A stretch of 14,886 nt of DNA, taken from assembly GCA_044433415.1 (NCBI GenBank), contig JAWXTP010000072.1:1-14886 (forward strand), given 5' to 3'. Under the pieces are notes generated by a model. It had not been told where the DNA came from, did not search any database, and saw only the letters and a list, made by a program, of their open reading frames with translations. The number at the start of each line of letters is the position of its first letter. Position 1 is the first letter of the stretch. The stretch comes from JAWXTP01 sp044433415. GTDB taxonomy: Bacteria; Bacteroidota; Bacteroidia; Bacteroidales; Rikenellaceae. The position numbers and the translations under genes are program-made. Below, piece after piece: positions 1 to 7,725 of this stretch.

Positions 1-63
1 ATAGTTTTTAAACTATAAAGATACTGAAAATCAGGGACTTATACAAATTTTTAAGACACTTAT

Positions 64-1542
64 TTAATTGAATTTCATATATTTATGAGGTTTTTTTGAA
101 TTTTTGTCATGTAGTAAAGTTTCGGATATATCTTTCTTTAAGTTATAAAGCTCAATATGACCATCTTCATAGAACTCTATTAGCTTGTAGTCACCCGAAC
201 GAATTGCTCCAGCTGGGGCATCACCTTTTCCACCATAATGAGGATAATGGAAGAAAATATCACCTCGGTTTTGTTTTTCACCTTCAAGCATTGAAACTAG
301 ACTAACTCCATCTTTATGCTGCTCAGGTTTTAAATCAGCACCAGCTAATTCCAGAAGTGTAGGATAAAAATCTACACCCACAACAGGTGTGTCACACTTG
401 CTACCAGCTTTTACCTTTTCAGGATACTTAACTAAGAATGGCACTCTAATACCACCTTCATAAAGCCAACCCTTGCCTGCACGTAAAGGTGCATTACAAG
501 TAGGAGAACCCTCAGCAGTAGACAATCCACCATTATCACCAAGTAAACATACAATAGTATTATCTTCTAAACCATTTTCTTTAAGAGCATCTAGAACTCT
601 ACCCACATTTTCATCCATCGAGTATATTAGAGCAGCATACTCTGGATCATTTTGTGTTATACGTTCTTTCCAATGCCATGCTTTCTTGTCTTGATATTTG
701 TAGAGGTCAGAGTTTTCATCAAAGGCCTCATTTTTATCAATACCCATCTTTGCGGCTTTCTCCTTGAAATATTCTACAACTTCCAATTTAGGCTCTATAG
801 GTGTATGAACAGCATAAAAACCTAGATATAAAAAGAAGGGGTCGTCTTTTGACTTATTGATAATATTTATACATTCCGAACCTAGCCTATCTGTAAGATA
901 CTCACCAGAAGGGCCATCCGAAAGATAAGGATTGTTGTAAGGTGTATGATAAGCACCTTCTCCCCCTTGAGATCTCCTATTACCTTTAGGACTACCACTT
1001 AACCAGCCCCCTATATTCTCATCAAAACCTTGGTATTGAGGATAAAACGGTTCGTGTTCAGAGCAGTGCCATTTACCAACGTGGTAAGTTTTGTAGTTAC
1101 TCTCTTTTAGAGCCTCAGCAATAGTAACCTCTTCAAGAGGCATATCTAAAGGCATCTTTGGCACACACATTTTGTACTTAGTAAGCTGCTCTTCCGAAAT
1201 ATTGTATTGATACCCTGGAATCCAATCCGTAATACGTGTGCGAGCAGGGTATTTCCCTGTCATAAGACTCACACGAGCAGGCGAACTTATAGGTGCAGCT
1301 GAGTAGCCATTTGTAAACTCCATACCTGCTTTAGCAAGACGATCTATATTTGGAGTTTCATAAAAATTATTATTATTGTTATAACCTGTATCTGTCCATC
1401 CGTAATCGTCAACCATAATAAATATAATGTTAGGTTTTTTATTACTATCTGACTTGTCAGGTTGGTTAGCTGCATGCAATGGAGAGGTTACCCCCACCAT
1501 TGCGCTAGCCATTAAAATTGAATATGCTGAATTATTTCTCAT
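64..1542 (-). CDS. Exported serine-type sulfatase (arylsulfatase A-like, S1 family)
   Basis: Predicted to hydrolyse sulfate esters on a glycan in the periplasm or at the cell surface. I chose the ATG at 1542 (492 aa) over the upstream one at 1593 because it starts directly with a signal peptide ending near PLHA (residues 21-24). Visible motifs are the metal-binding pair VDDYG (44-48), the maturation motif SSPAR (86-90) followed by LMTGKYPAR, VGKWH, HTP, LGDNGG and GKGWLYEGGIRVP. The residue converted to formylglycine would be Ser86, the serine subtype common in Bacteroidetes, which needs a radical-SAM maturase (anSME) encoded elsewhere. The C-terminus stops about 25 residues after the LYNL motif, so the usual helical tail looks short. 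It is the last gene of the minus-strand block, 154 bp after the DUF5107 gene. Sulfate position and sugar cannot be read from the sequence; sulfated galactose or GalNAc is a contextual guess. Confidence 0.93.
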   Translation of the reverse strand: MRNNSAYSILMASAMVGVTSPLHAANQPDKSDSNKKPNIIFIMVDDYGWTDTGYNNNNNFYETPNIDRLAKAGMEFTNGYSAAPISSPARVSLMTGKYPARTRITDWIPGYQYNISEEQLTKYKMCVPKMPLDMPLEEVTIAEALKESNYKTYHVGKWHCSEHEPFYPQYQGFDENIGGWLSGSPKGNRRSQGGEGAYHTPYNNPYLSDGPSGEYLTDRLGSECINIINKSKDDPFFLYLGFYAVHTPIEPKLEVVEYFKEKAAKMGIDKNEAFDENSDLYKYQDKKAWHWKERITQNDPEYAALIYSMDENVGRVLDALKENGLEDNTIVCLLGDNGGLSTAEGSPTCNAPLRAGKGWLYEGGIRVPFLVKYPEKVKAGSKCDTPVVGVDFYPTLLELAGADLKPEQHKDGVSLVSMLEGEKQNRGDIFFHYPHYGGKGDAPAGAIRSGDYKLIEFYEDGHIELYNLKKDISETLLHDKNSKKPHKYMKFN

Positions 1543-1696
1543 TATTTTTATCTGTTTTTTTAGAAGCTCCCTAATATTTATTACAATATACAAATAAAAT
1601 TATAAAGTTCCATTGCTAAAAAGTTACATTAAACTATACTGCCAAACAAAACCTATCAACAGCAGGGGTTTAGACAGTGTTTTTTTAAACTCTTTA

Positions 1697-4600
1697 CTAA
1701 TACATATTCTGAATAAATTTAACTGTTTGATGATTGATATCAATCTCAACTACAGTAGCAAGATACTTCTTAGCTTGATCGATATTACCCAATCCCAAAT
1801 TACCTAGACCCATTACAAAATTGCAGTGTAATTTGTTTCTGCTATTTAAGTCATCTTCCCAAATTAATAAGTCTGGAAGAGATACAGCGAAATAATCAAT
1901 CTTAACATTATCATCAATATGTTTCATACCATTCTCAATAAGGTTATTGAAACACTCTTTAGATTTTTCTTTATCGCCTAATTTTTCCCATGCCAAACCT
2001 TGGTAGAATACTTTATCTGGTTGTTGGTCATTGTAATAGTAAGCAATTGATGGCTTGTTTGAACCTAAAGTTGCCAACTTAAAGTAATGTTCTGCCTCTT
2101 GAGCTTCACCCATGCCTTCATAAGCGCAACCTAAGAAATAATGAACATCATTTTCTTCAGTTGTAGTTAACTTACCCTCTCCTAAATTCTCTGGATACTG
2201 CTCAGTTTCTTTTAGTAAAGTGATAGCCTTTTGGTAATCACCATTATCAATAGCCTCTTTTGCTAAAGCTAAACGACAAATAATATATTGTCCTGTCACT
2301 TTACCTTCACCACCTTCCCATGGATGGAATTTCCTAGAAGAAAGCAAATCATAGGCTTTTTGATAAGAGCCAAGTTGATTTTGAAGAGTAATTCGTTCGA
2401 TACATAAATCATCACGTTCTTCTACTAACGATTCGTATTTATCGTACATATCCATACGGCTTTGATGAGTATACCTTAACTTCTTATACAGTTGGTCAAG
2501 TTCCATAAAGATACGAGCATCGCTATTATCTAGTGCAAAAGCTGCTTCTATTAGCTCAACAGCTTTTTTGCTGTCATTCTTCTTGTTATAGTATGCTAAA
2601 GATAAGTTTCTTAATACTGTAGGATATTTGTCATCAAGTTTAACAGATGATTCCCAACAGCTTATAGCATCTTCATATTGACGTGCACCATACCAGAAAT
2701 TACCTAGGTAATAATATGCTTTTGAGCCTTGACTATTAAGTTCAATTGCATTTTTAAGCATTAACACCTCTTCTGTTTTATTAGGGAAGCAGTAATCAGG
2801 ATTCATAGTTTCAGCTTTAGCGTAGAACTCCTTAGCCTTATCTACGTTACCTAATTTGTAATTGTAGTACCCTATAGAATAGTATATCATAGGATAAGTT
2901 TCTTTGTTGTCTTCAAGCAAGAAACCTAAAAGTTCTATAGCTTCACTAAACATCCCAGCATTAGCATAATCAATAGCATACTCCATGTAGCTATTCGGAA
3001 GATTTTGCATAGTCTTTTTAATCTCTTCTTTTACAATTGCTGCTTCTGAATCCGCTCCTTTAGCTGTCAGGATTAAGTAATTCTCATAACGGCAACCAAT
3101 ATTAAATTGATCTATCTTAAGTGAATCTGCAATAAGTGCCAATGCTTCATCAGTTTTTCCTAACTTACGTAATACTGATGTTTTAAGTTGTCTACCTTTA
3201 TGGTTATGCCAGTTTCTTAGAAGAGACTTTTCAATGTTATCCAGTGCTCTATCCAAGTCGCCGTTTATCATATCTAGTTGAGCTATTGTCATGTAACCAG
3301 CATCCTGCCACGCAGCATTCCATGTAGATTTAAATAAATCAGCGTATGCTCCTTCAGTGTCACCTAAGAATTTTTTACACATTCCTAGATTGTAGTAAGG
3401 TTCTCCGTCATAAGGATTTGGATTGCGATCAATTTGAGTGTCGACAGCTTTTTGTAGATACTCCTTAGCAATAGCAAACTGACCACGGCGCATCATTAAA
3501 AGTCCCATAGCATTATTACAACGAATATCACTAGGATCACGTCTTAAAGCCTCCTCATAATAGTCTGTTGCTAAATATGTGGCATGTCTATACTGCTCAA
3601 TATGATGACCTGTTAAGAAAAGCTGCTCGTTTGTTTCTATATCAGCTGGATCTTTGGCTGCTCTAGCAGGATCTGGAACAGGCTTATCTTCTATCTTCTC
3701 TGCCTTGTATCTAACTAGAGTTTTACCTGCATCATCAAGCACATTTAGTTCTATTTTTGTAATATTCTCTTTACTACACTCAACAACTTCAATAAAAGAT
3801 TGACTAGGAGAAATAGCTGTAGTTTTATCTAAATACACTTTACCCTCAACGCTCATTATGATACGAGCCTGCTTGTGAGGAGCAGAAGCATAAACGATAA
3901 CTTTCATGTTATTGTCGTCGCATACCTCAACATTTACAATTGCATTTTGAGTAGCATTTTTCACCATTCCAACCTCTTGATAAGGCATGAAATATTGCTT
4001 CCAGGTCTTTTCTTCGTAAGGTTGTAACCATGTGAAATCTGGTTGATTATCACAATACATACCAGTCATAAGCTCAATGTATGGACCATCTTCATCGGTT
4101 AGGTTTCTATCCCATGCCTTACCAAAGTCGCAATTACCCCATGTCCATTGTTTTTTTCCAGGACTAACATTGTGATCTGCAATATGAAGTAGGCCTGCTT
4201 TGATATGTTCCTCATAGCCACCTACAAAATCATATTTTGATTTTCCTGCCATGTATGATGTAGGTACAGGGATGTTTTTATATCGCGAGATGTCTACACC
4301 TGCTGAATAGTCACATTTATAGTATGTTCCTGTAGCTATAGGGAAAGATGACACATCACGTTTTCCGTGGTCGAACACTGCATTTACATCAGGTGGGAAA
4401 ACAGAATAATAGTCATCATTAACAACTACAGCTGGGTTTGCCCACCATAAGAATGTTTGAGGCTGTGGAGTTCTATTATACACCTTAGCCTTAATTTCGA
4501 CAAAAGCCTTGTCAGGATACAAAGTAAAACCTGCCATACCCTTTGTACGGAACATTTTTTCAACCTCACTACACCAAATAGTTATACTACCATCTTCAAA

Positions 4601-5053
4601 CTCCTCGATTTTATAATCTGAAGGAAGGTATGTTGTAGGACGGTGGTGTTGAGGCCAGTTAAATTCAATACCCCCTGAAATCCAAGGTCCTATAAGACCA
4701 ACTAATGCAGGTTTTACAACTTGATTGTAATAAACAAAGTGTCTTTGCTTAACCTTGTCGTAAGCCATATGTATTCTGCCGCCTAATTCAGGAAGAATCA
4801 TTAGTTTAATATACTTATTTTCAATAAAAATAGCACGATATTCCTTCTCCTTTTTTTCGTCACTTATTTTCTCAATCACAGGATAAGGATATACAGAACC
4901 ACTACTTCCTTGATATACACGTTTCTCTAAAAATACAGGATTTTTCTCCATTTTGCCAACTTCATAAGTAGGCAATTTAATAGTCTCTTCCCAAGCCTTA
5001 ACCTCTGAAGAGTTAACTCGACTTCTAGTTAAATATTCAGTTATTTGTTCCAT
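1697..5053 (-). CDS. DUF5107 domain protein with long TPR array
   Basis: A large protein (1118 aa) whose biochemical role I cannot name. Residues about 40-360 match the DUF5107 type, a beta-sandwich resembling galactose mutarotase-like domains. Its recognisable stretches are LPELGGRIHMAYDK (88-101), GGIEFNWPQHHRP (127-139), LWWANPAVV (202-210) and ELMTGMYCDNQPDFTW (327-342). A short beta-rich linker (about 370-450) follows. From about residue 480 to the end there are successive TPR-like helical pairs (examples: AMGLLMMRRGQFAIAKEYL, YYLGNFWYGARQYEDAISCW). No signal peptide, lipobox or membrane segment is seen at the N-terminus, so it is probably cytoplasmic, unlike its neighbours. It has its own copy of the 27-bp direct-repeat element upstream, which suggests a separate promoter, and the sulfatase gene follows it. 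Possible roles are intracellular carbohydrate processing or epimerisation, or binding of a sugar to a TPR scaffold; none is demonstrated. Confidence 0.88.
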   Translation of the reverse strand: MEQITEYLTRSRVNSSEVKAWEETIKLPTYEVGKMEKNPVFLEKRVYQGSSGSVYPYPVIEKISDEKKEKEYRAIFIENKYIKLMILPELGGRIHMAYDKVKQRHFVYYNQVVKPALVGLIGPWISGGIEFNWPQHHRPTTYLPSDYKIEEFEDGSITIWCSEVEKMFRTKGMAGFTLYPDKAFVEIKAKVYNRTPQPQTFLWWANPAVVVNDDYYSVFPPDVNAVFDHGKRDVSSFPIATGTYYKCDYSAGVDISRYKNIPVPTSYMAGKSKYDFVGGYEEHIKAGLLHIADHNVSPGKKQWTWGNCDFGKAWDRNLTDEDGPYIELMTGMYCDNQPDFTWLQPYEEKTWKQYFMPYQEVGMVKNATQNAIVNVEVCDDNNMKVIVYASAPHKQARIIMSVEGKVYLDKTTAISPSQSFIEVVECSKENITKIELNVLDDAGKTLVRYKAEKIEDKPVPDPARAAKDPADIETNEQLFLTGHHIEQYRHATYLATDYYEEALRRDPSDIRCNNAMGLLMMRRGQFAIAKEYLQKAVDTQIDRNPNPYDGEPYYNLGMCKKFLGDTEGAYADLFKSTWNAAWQDAGYMTIAQLDMINGDLDRALDNIEKSLLRNWHNHKGRQLKTSVLRKLGKTDEALALIADSLKIDQFNIGCRYENYLILTAKGADSEAAIVKEEIKKTMQNLPNSYMEYAIDYANAGMFSEAIELLGFLLEDNKETYPMIYYSIGYYNYKLGNVDKAKEFYAKAETMNPDYCFPNKTEEVLMLKNAIELNSQGSKAYYYLGNFWYGARQYEDAISCWESSVKLDDKYPTVLRNLSLAYYNKKNDSKKAVELIEAAFALDNSDARIFMELDQLYKKLRYTHQSRMDMYDKYESLVEERDDLCIERITLQNQLGSYQKAYDLLSSRKFHPWEGGEGKVTGQYIICRLALAKEAIDNGDYQKAITLLKETEQYPENLGEGKLTTTEENDVHYFLGCAYEGMGEAQEAEHYFKLATLGSNKPSIAYYYNDQQPDKVFYQGLAWEKLGDKEKSKECFNNLIENGMKHIDDNVKIDYFAVSLPDLLIWEDDLNSRNKLHCNFVMGLGNLGLGNIDQAKKYLATVVEIDINHQTVKFIQNMY

Positions 5054-5139
5054 TTAATTATGATTTATATGTTATTATTAGATTTATATTTTGCTGTAAC
5101 TTTCAGATGTAAAGTTCATCAATAAAATGTAATTATAAA

Positions 5140-5166
5140 ATGTAATTTCTCCTTGTTAAGATGTAT
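5140..5166 (-). promoter_or_regulatory. Candidate operator: direct repeat with 21-bp spacing, upstream of DUF5107 gene
   Basis: On the minus strand the half-sites ATACAT (5166-5161) and TTACAT (5145-5140) are 21 bp apart, start to start. The whole 27 bp matches the element at 10593-10619 in 22 positions, including the first 11 bases ATACATCTTAA. Two more TTACAT copies follow (5132-5127 and 5112-5107), and TTACATTTTAT is tandemly repeated at 5120-5145 with a 13-bp period. The edge nearest the gene is 86 bp from the ATG at 5053. A weak -7-like TACATCTG lies at 5111-5104. Direct repeats two helical turns apart fit an AraC-type DNA-binding domain; this is inference. Confidence 0.55.
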
Positions 5167-5195
5167 AAAACAGTTATTTATATGTCTTATCGCAG

Positions 5196-5900
5196 TTACA
5201 TAAACCAAGTTATCAATTGTGTGGATACAACACTGTGACCTGCACTATTTGGATGATTATTTTGACTCATGTATTTTTTTAAATTTTCGCCTTCTTGAGC
5301 TTTTTCTTTAAATATTTTATAAGAATCTATTAAGCCTATTTTGTACTCTTTAGCTAAACTCCTAATCATATCCGAATGTTTATTTAATGGTGATTTATCA
5401 TCAAGTATATCTTCATTTAAATCAGGTGTAGGAGTTAACAATACTAGTTTTACCCCTGCATTTAGAGTCGATTCTATCATTTTGCGCCATGCCTTTTCGC
5501 TTCGTTCCAAACCTATACCTCTATCATTTAAACCATAATCAATAAAGATAACATCAGGGCGATGGGTTAATACTTCATCTTTGAATCTTGTCTCACCTTG
5601 CTCTGATTGCTCTCCACCTATAGATGTTGTGATAACATTTATAACTGCATTCTTATATTCAGTTTTTAAAGCAACAAGCAACATGTGGGGGTAAGCATTT
5701 AATGTGTTTACTACAGGAGTAACAGCATAACCCGATGGTACACTATGACCGTGAAAGACTACGTTTACAGTTCTGTTTTTTGGCCATACTTTTTGCATCT
5801 CAGCTTTAATATCATCTAAATAGCTGTTTTTATCTGCTTGTTGTGCATGAAGTGGAAAAGTCAATAAGAGAGACAATCCCAAGATTAGATATTTTTTCAT
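5196..5900 (-). CDS. Exported SGNH/GDSL-family hydrolase (putative carbohydrate esterase)
   Basis: A 234-aa secreted hydrolase with a signal peptide at residues 1-19 (LLLTFPLHA, then QQ). The SGNH blocks are visible in order: GHS at 51-53 with candidate nucleophile Ser53, SIGG at 93-96 (oxyanion Gly), GLND at 123-126 (Asn125), and NHPNSAGH at 215-222 with the catalytic His216. Two departures from the textbook pattern stand out: GDS is GHS, and the residue three before the catalytic His is Gln213 rather than the usual Asp. I recall GHSVP and NHPN forms from a Bacteroidetes/Planctomycetes branch of the superfamily, so this is probably a subfamily trait rather than decay. Between a GH30 and a sulfatase, removal of O-acetyl or similar esters from a glycan is the natural hypothesis, but the substrate is unknown. 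It lies 152 bp after the GH30 gene. Confidence 0.88.
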   Translation of the reverse strand: MKKYLILGLSLLLTFPLHAQQADKNSYLDDIKAEMQKVWPKNRTVNVVFHGHSVPSGYAVTPVVNTLNAYPHMLLVALKTEYKNAVINVITTSIGGEQSEQGETRFKDEVLTHRPDVIFIDYGLNDRGIGLERSEKAWRKMIESTLNAGVKLVLLTPTPDLNEDILDDKSPLNKHSDMIRSLAKEYKIGLIDSYKIFKEKAQEGENLKKYMSQNNHPNSAGHSVVSTQLITWFM

Positions 5901-6052
5901 TTTTCGGTATTTATTAATTGTGAGTTTATGTTTACTTTCTAATTTTACAATCTTGAATACGGCTTTCAGATTAGTAAGAGTTAAAGTTTAGTTTCTATAC
6001 ATTTCTTTTATTTAGTAGTTTACTGTAACTCGTTGTTTTCTAAAATATCAGT

Positions 6053-7621
6053 TTACAAGCTCTCTAAGGTTATGATAGACCTTGATGGAATACAAATTGA
6101 CTTTTTAACTTTACCCATATATTCTAAATTGTGATGTTCAGATGTTTCGTACATTTTAAATGACTGTATCTTTTTAGCTGAGGATTTGACATTTACATCT
6201 ACAGCATGTTCTTTCTCACTAAAGTTGACAAGTACAATTACGCACTTTTCGCTTTTTGGCTCGATAAACGACGAGACCATCAAACTTTTGGCACTTTCTT
6301 CAATAGACTTACCTTCAATATAACTCTCAACTCTCACCATTTCTGGACGTACAAAACGACTATAGTTTCCCAAACCCCAAAGTGTTTTAGCTACTCTAAA
6401 TTCTCCGTTGCTTTTACACTTTTCAATTAATGGATCGCTCCATTCATTTGCTCCATTTTTCTGAACCCCGTCATCTATAAATATCAGTCCGTCTTTGTAG
6501 TTCCACTCCGAAAATGCTGTCCATGATTGCCATGATGTAGCGTTTGCTACAACCAAATCGTGATGAATAACCCTTGCAATATAAAGCGCAGTATTTATTG
6601 TTGTGTCTCTACCTCCGCCTCCATTTGGATTATCTTCGTTTTTCTCCATTGGACAATATTCTGTCTGCCAGTAATCAAAACCGTCGGGCATATTAATATC
6701 TAATTGTTGACGTGTCGATATCAAGGTGTCTATAGGCCATGTGCTCCAATAAGAGTGTCCTGAGATTATGTTTGCAACAGATTCTAAACCAACAATAGAA
6801 TTTTCGCCTGTATTTGTAAAAATGTCTTTTATCTGATTGTCAGTCTTAGGTTTATCTGTATTTTTGTTATATAGATATCTAATATCTCCAGCCTCGCCAT
6901 ACACAATTTTTGTTTTTGATGAGCGTTTTTTTAATTCTTTATCTATTTCGTGAATCAATCTACTACACTCCTCATTTGTTGCTTGCATACCCTCTTGTCG
7001 TGATGTTATCCACTCCCACTGAGGTTCGTTTATTGGACTTAGGTAGTCAAAATTTAATTTAGTCGACACTTCCGCCATAAATGCAGCATAGTCATCATAA
7101 CAATCACTCTTAAGGTTTGCATGAGGACCTTTTTCGCTAGCTCTAGTCATTCCATTTTTACTATAAAAATATGGTGCAGATATCGAAAAGGCTAATGAGT
7201 AACGCACTCCTCTCTCTCTTGCAGCCTCTAAGAACCAGCGTTGCCCTGCTTGTCTATCCCAATTCCATGAACCATCACTATTTAAGAAACAATCAGTTTT
7301 TCTCCAACTAGAACCAATACCAGCTCCATCTTCTGCCTCATGACTACCAGAACCTATATTAAATCGCCAGATAGAGAGAGCTATTCCTTTAGGATTACCA
7401 TTTTTGTCTGTCTCACTACTAAAAAGCAGATCAGCTATCTCTTCTCGTTTATCTAAATCCCAATTGCCTATATATTGAGTTCTCCAGCAATCAGATGCAC
7501 CAAAACTATGTATTGTCTGTTTTGTGTCAGAGTAGTCTACAACGAGCTTTACTGCATTTTGTGCTATTAAATTTGGCATGAACATTATTGTTGTCATGCC
7601 CATTAAAATAAACTTTCTCAT
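6053..7621 (-). CDS. Exported GH30-like hydrolase (endo-beta-1,6-galactanase type)
   Basis: Predicted retaining glycoside hydrolase of the GH30 group whose characterised members include endo-beta-1,6-galactanases. The open frame extends up to 7702, but the ATG at 7621 (522 aa) starts a clean signal peptide (MRKFILMGMTTIMFMPNLIAQ), so I use it; the extra 27 codons would overlap an intergenic hairpin region. HSFGASDCW (38-46) and RFNIGSGS (86-93) open the catalytic barrel. The acid/base is Glu199 in SPINEPQW and the nucleophile is Glu321 in YWQTEYCPM. A C-terminal beta domain (about 425-522) with EKCVIVLVNFSE and IPSRSIITLESL completes the usual GH30 beta-sandwich. It follows the GH2 gene after 104 bp and is probably co-transcribed. 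The beta-1,6-galactan assignment is by family resemblance; a beta-xylanase or glucosylceramidase-like activity is less likely from the motif set but not excluded. Confidence 0.9.
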   Translation of the reverse strand: MRKFILMGMTTIMFMPNLIAQNAVKLVVDYSDTKQTIHSFGASDCWRTQYIGNWDLDKREEIADLLFSSETDKNGNPKGIALSIWRFNIGSGSHEAEDGAGIGSSWRKTDCFLNSDGSWNWDRQAGQRWFLEAARERGVRYSLAFSISAPYFYSKNGMTRASEKGPHANLKSDCYDDYAAFMAEVSTKLNFDYLSPINEPQWEWITSRQEGMQATNEECSRLIHEIDKELKKRSSKTKIVYGEAGDIRYLYNKNTDKPKTDNQIKDIFTNTGENSIVGLESVANIISGHSYWSTWPIDTLISTRQQLDINMPDGFDYWQTEYCPMEKNEDNPNGGGGRDTTINTALYIARVIHHDLVVANATSWQSWTAFSEWNYKDGLIFIDDGVQKNGANEWSDPLIEKCKSNGEFRVAKTLWGLGNYSRFVRPEMVRVESYIEGKSIEESAKSLMVSSFIEPKSEKCVIVLVNFSEKEHAVDVNVKSSAKKIQSFKMYETSEHHNLEYMGKVKKSICIPSRSIITLESL

Positions 7622-7639
7622 ATTAAAATCATTATTTAT

Positions 7640-7696
7640 AAGGTGCTCTATTAAGATTTGATGCTCAAGAGCACCTTTAAGGGAACTCCCTTTAAA
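7640..7696 (-). other. Cluster of competing hairpins in the GH2-GH30 intergenic leader
   Basis: The GH30 leader contains several overlapping inverted repeats. AAGGTGCTC (7640-7648) pairs perfectly with GAGCACCTT (7669-7677), leaving a 20-nt loop. Within that loop TGCTC (7662-7666) can instead pair with GAGCA (7669-7673), so the two folds exclude each other. Next to them AAGGGA (7679-7684) pairs with TCCCTT (7687-7692), extended by TTT/AAA across one bulge. No T-run follows in the direction of transcription, so this is not an ordinary terminator. In the mRNA the last arm ends 18 nt before the GH30 start codon. A role in mRNA processing, stability or translation of the downstream gene is plausible but inferred. 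Confidence 0.45.
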
Positions 7697-7725
7697 TGAC
7701 ACGATGTTTATAAATATCTTTCTTA

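Noticed and set aside
2..15. Small palindrome TAGTTT-TT-AAACTA after the sulfatase gene
   Set aside because: Six A/T-rich pairs with a 2-nt loop and no T-run; too weak for a terminator.
5901..6052. Shared words ATCTGAAAG and AGTTACAG between the SGNH and DUF5107 leaders
   Set aside because: The words occur in different order and spacing, and the 21-bp direct repeat is absent from the SGNH leader; probably chance.
7622..7702. Longer GH30 start at 7702
   Set aside because: It would place 27 polar residues before a well-formed signal peptide and overlaps the intergenic hairpins.
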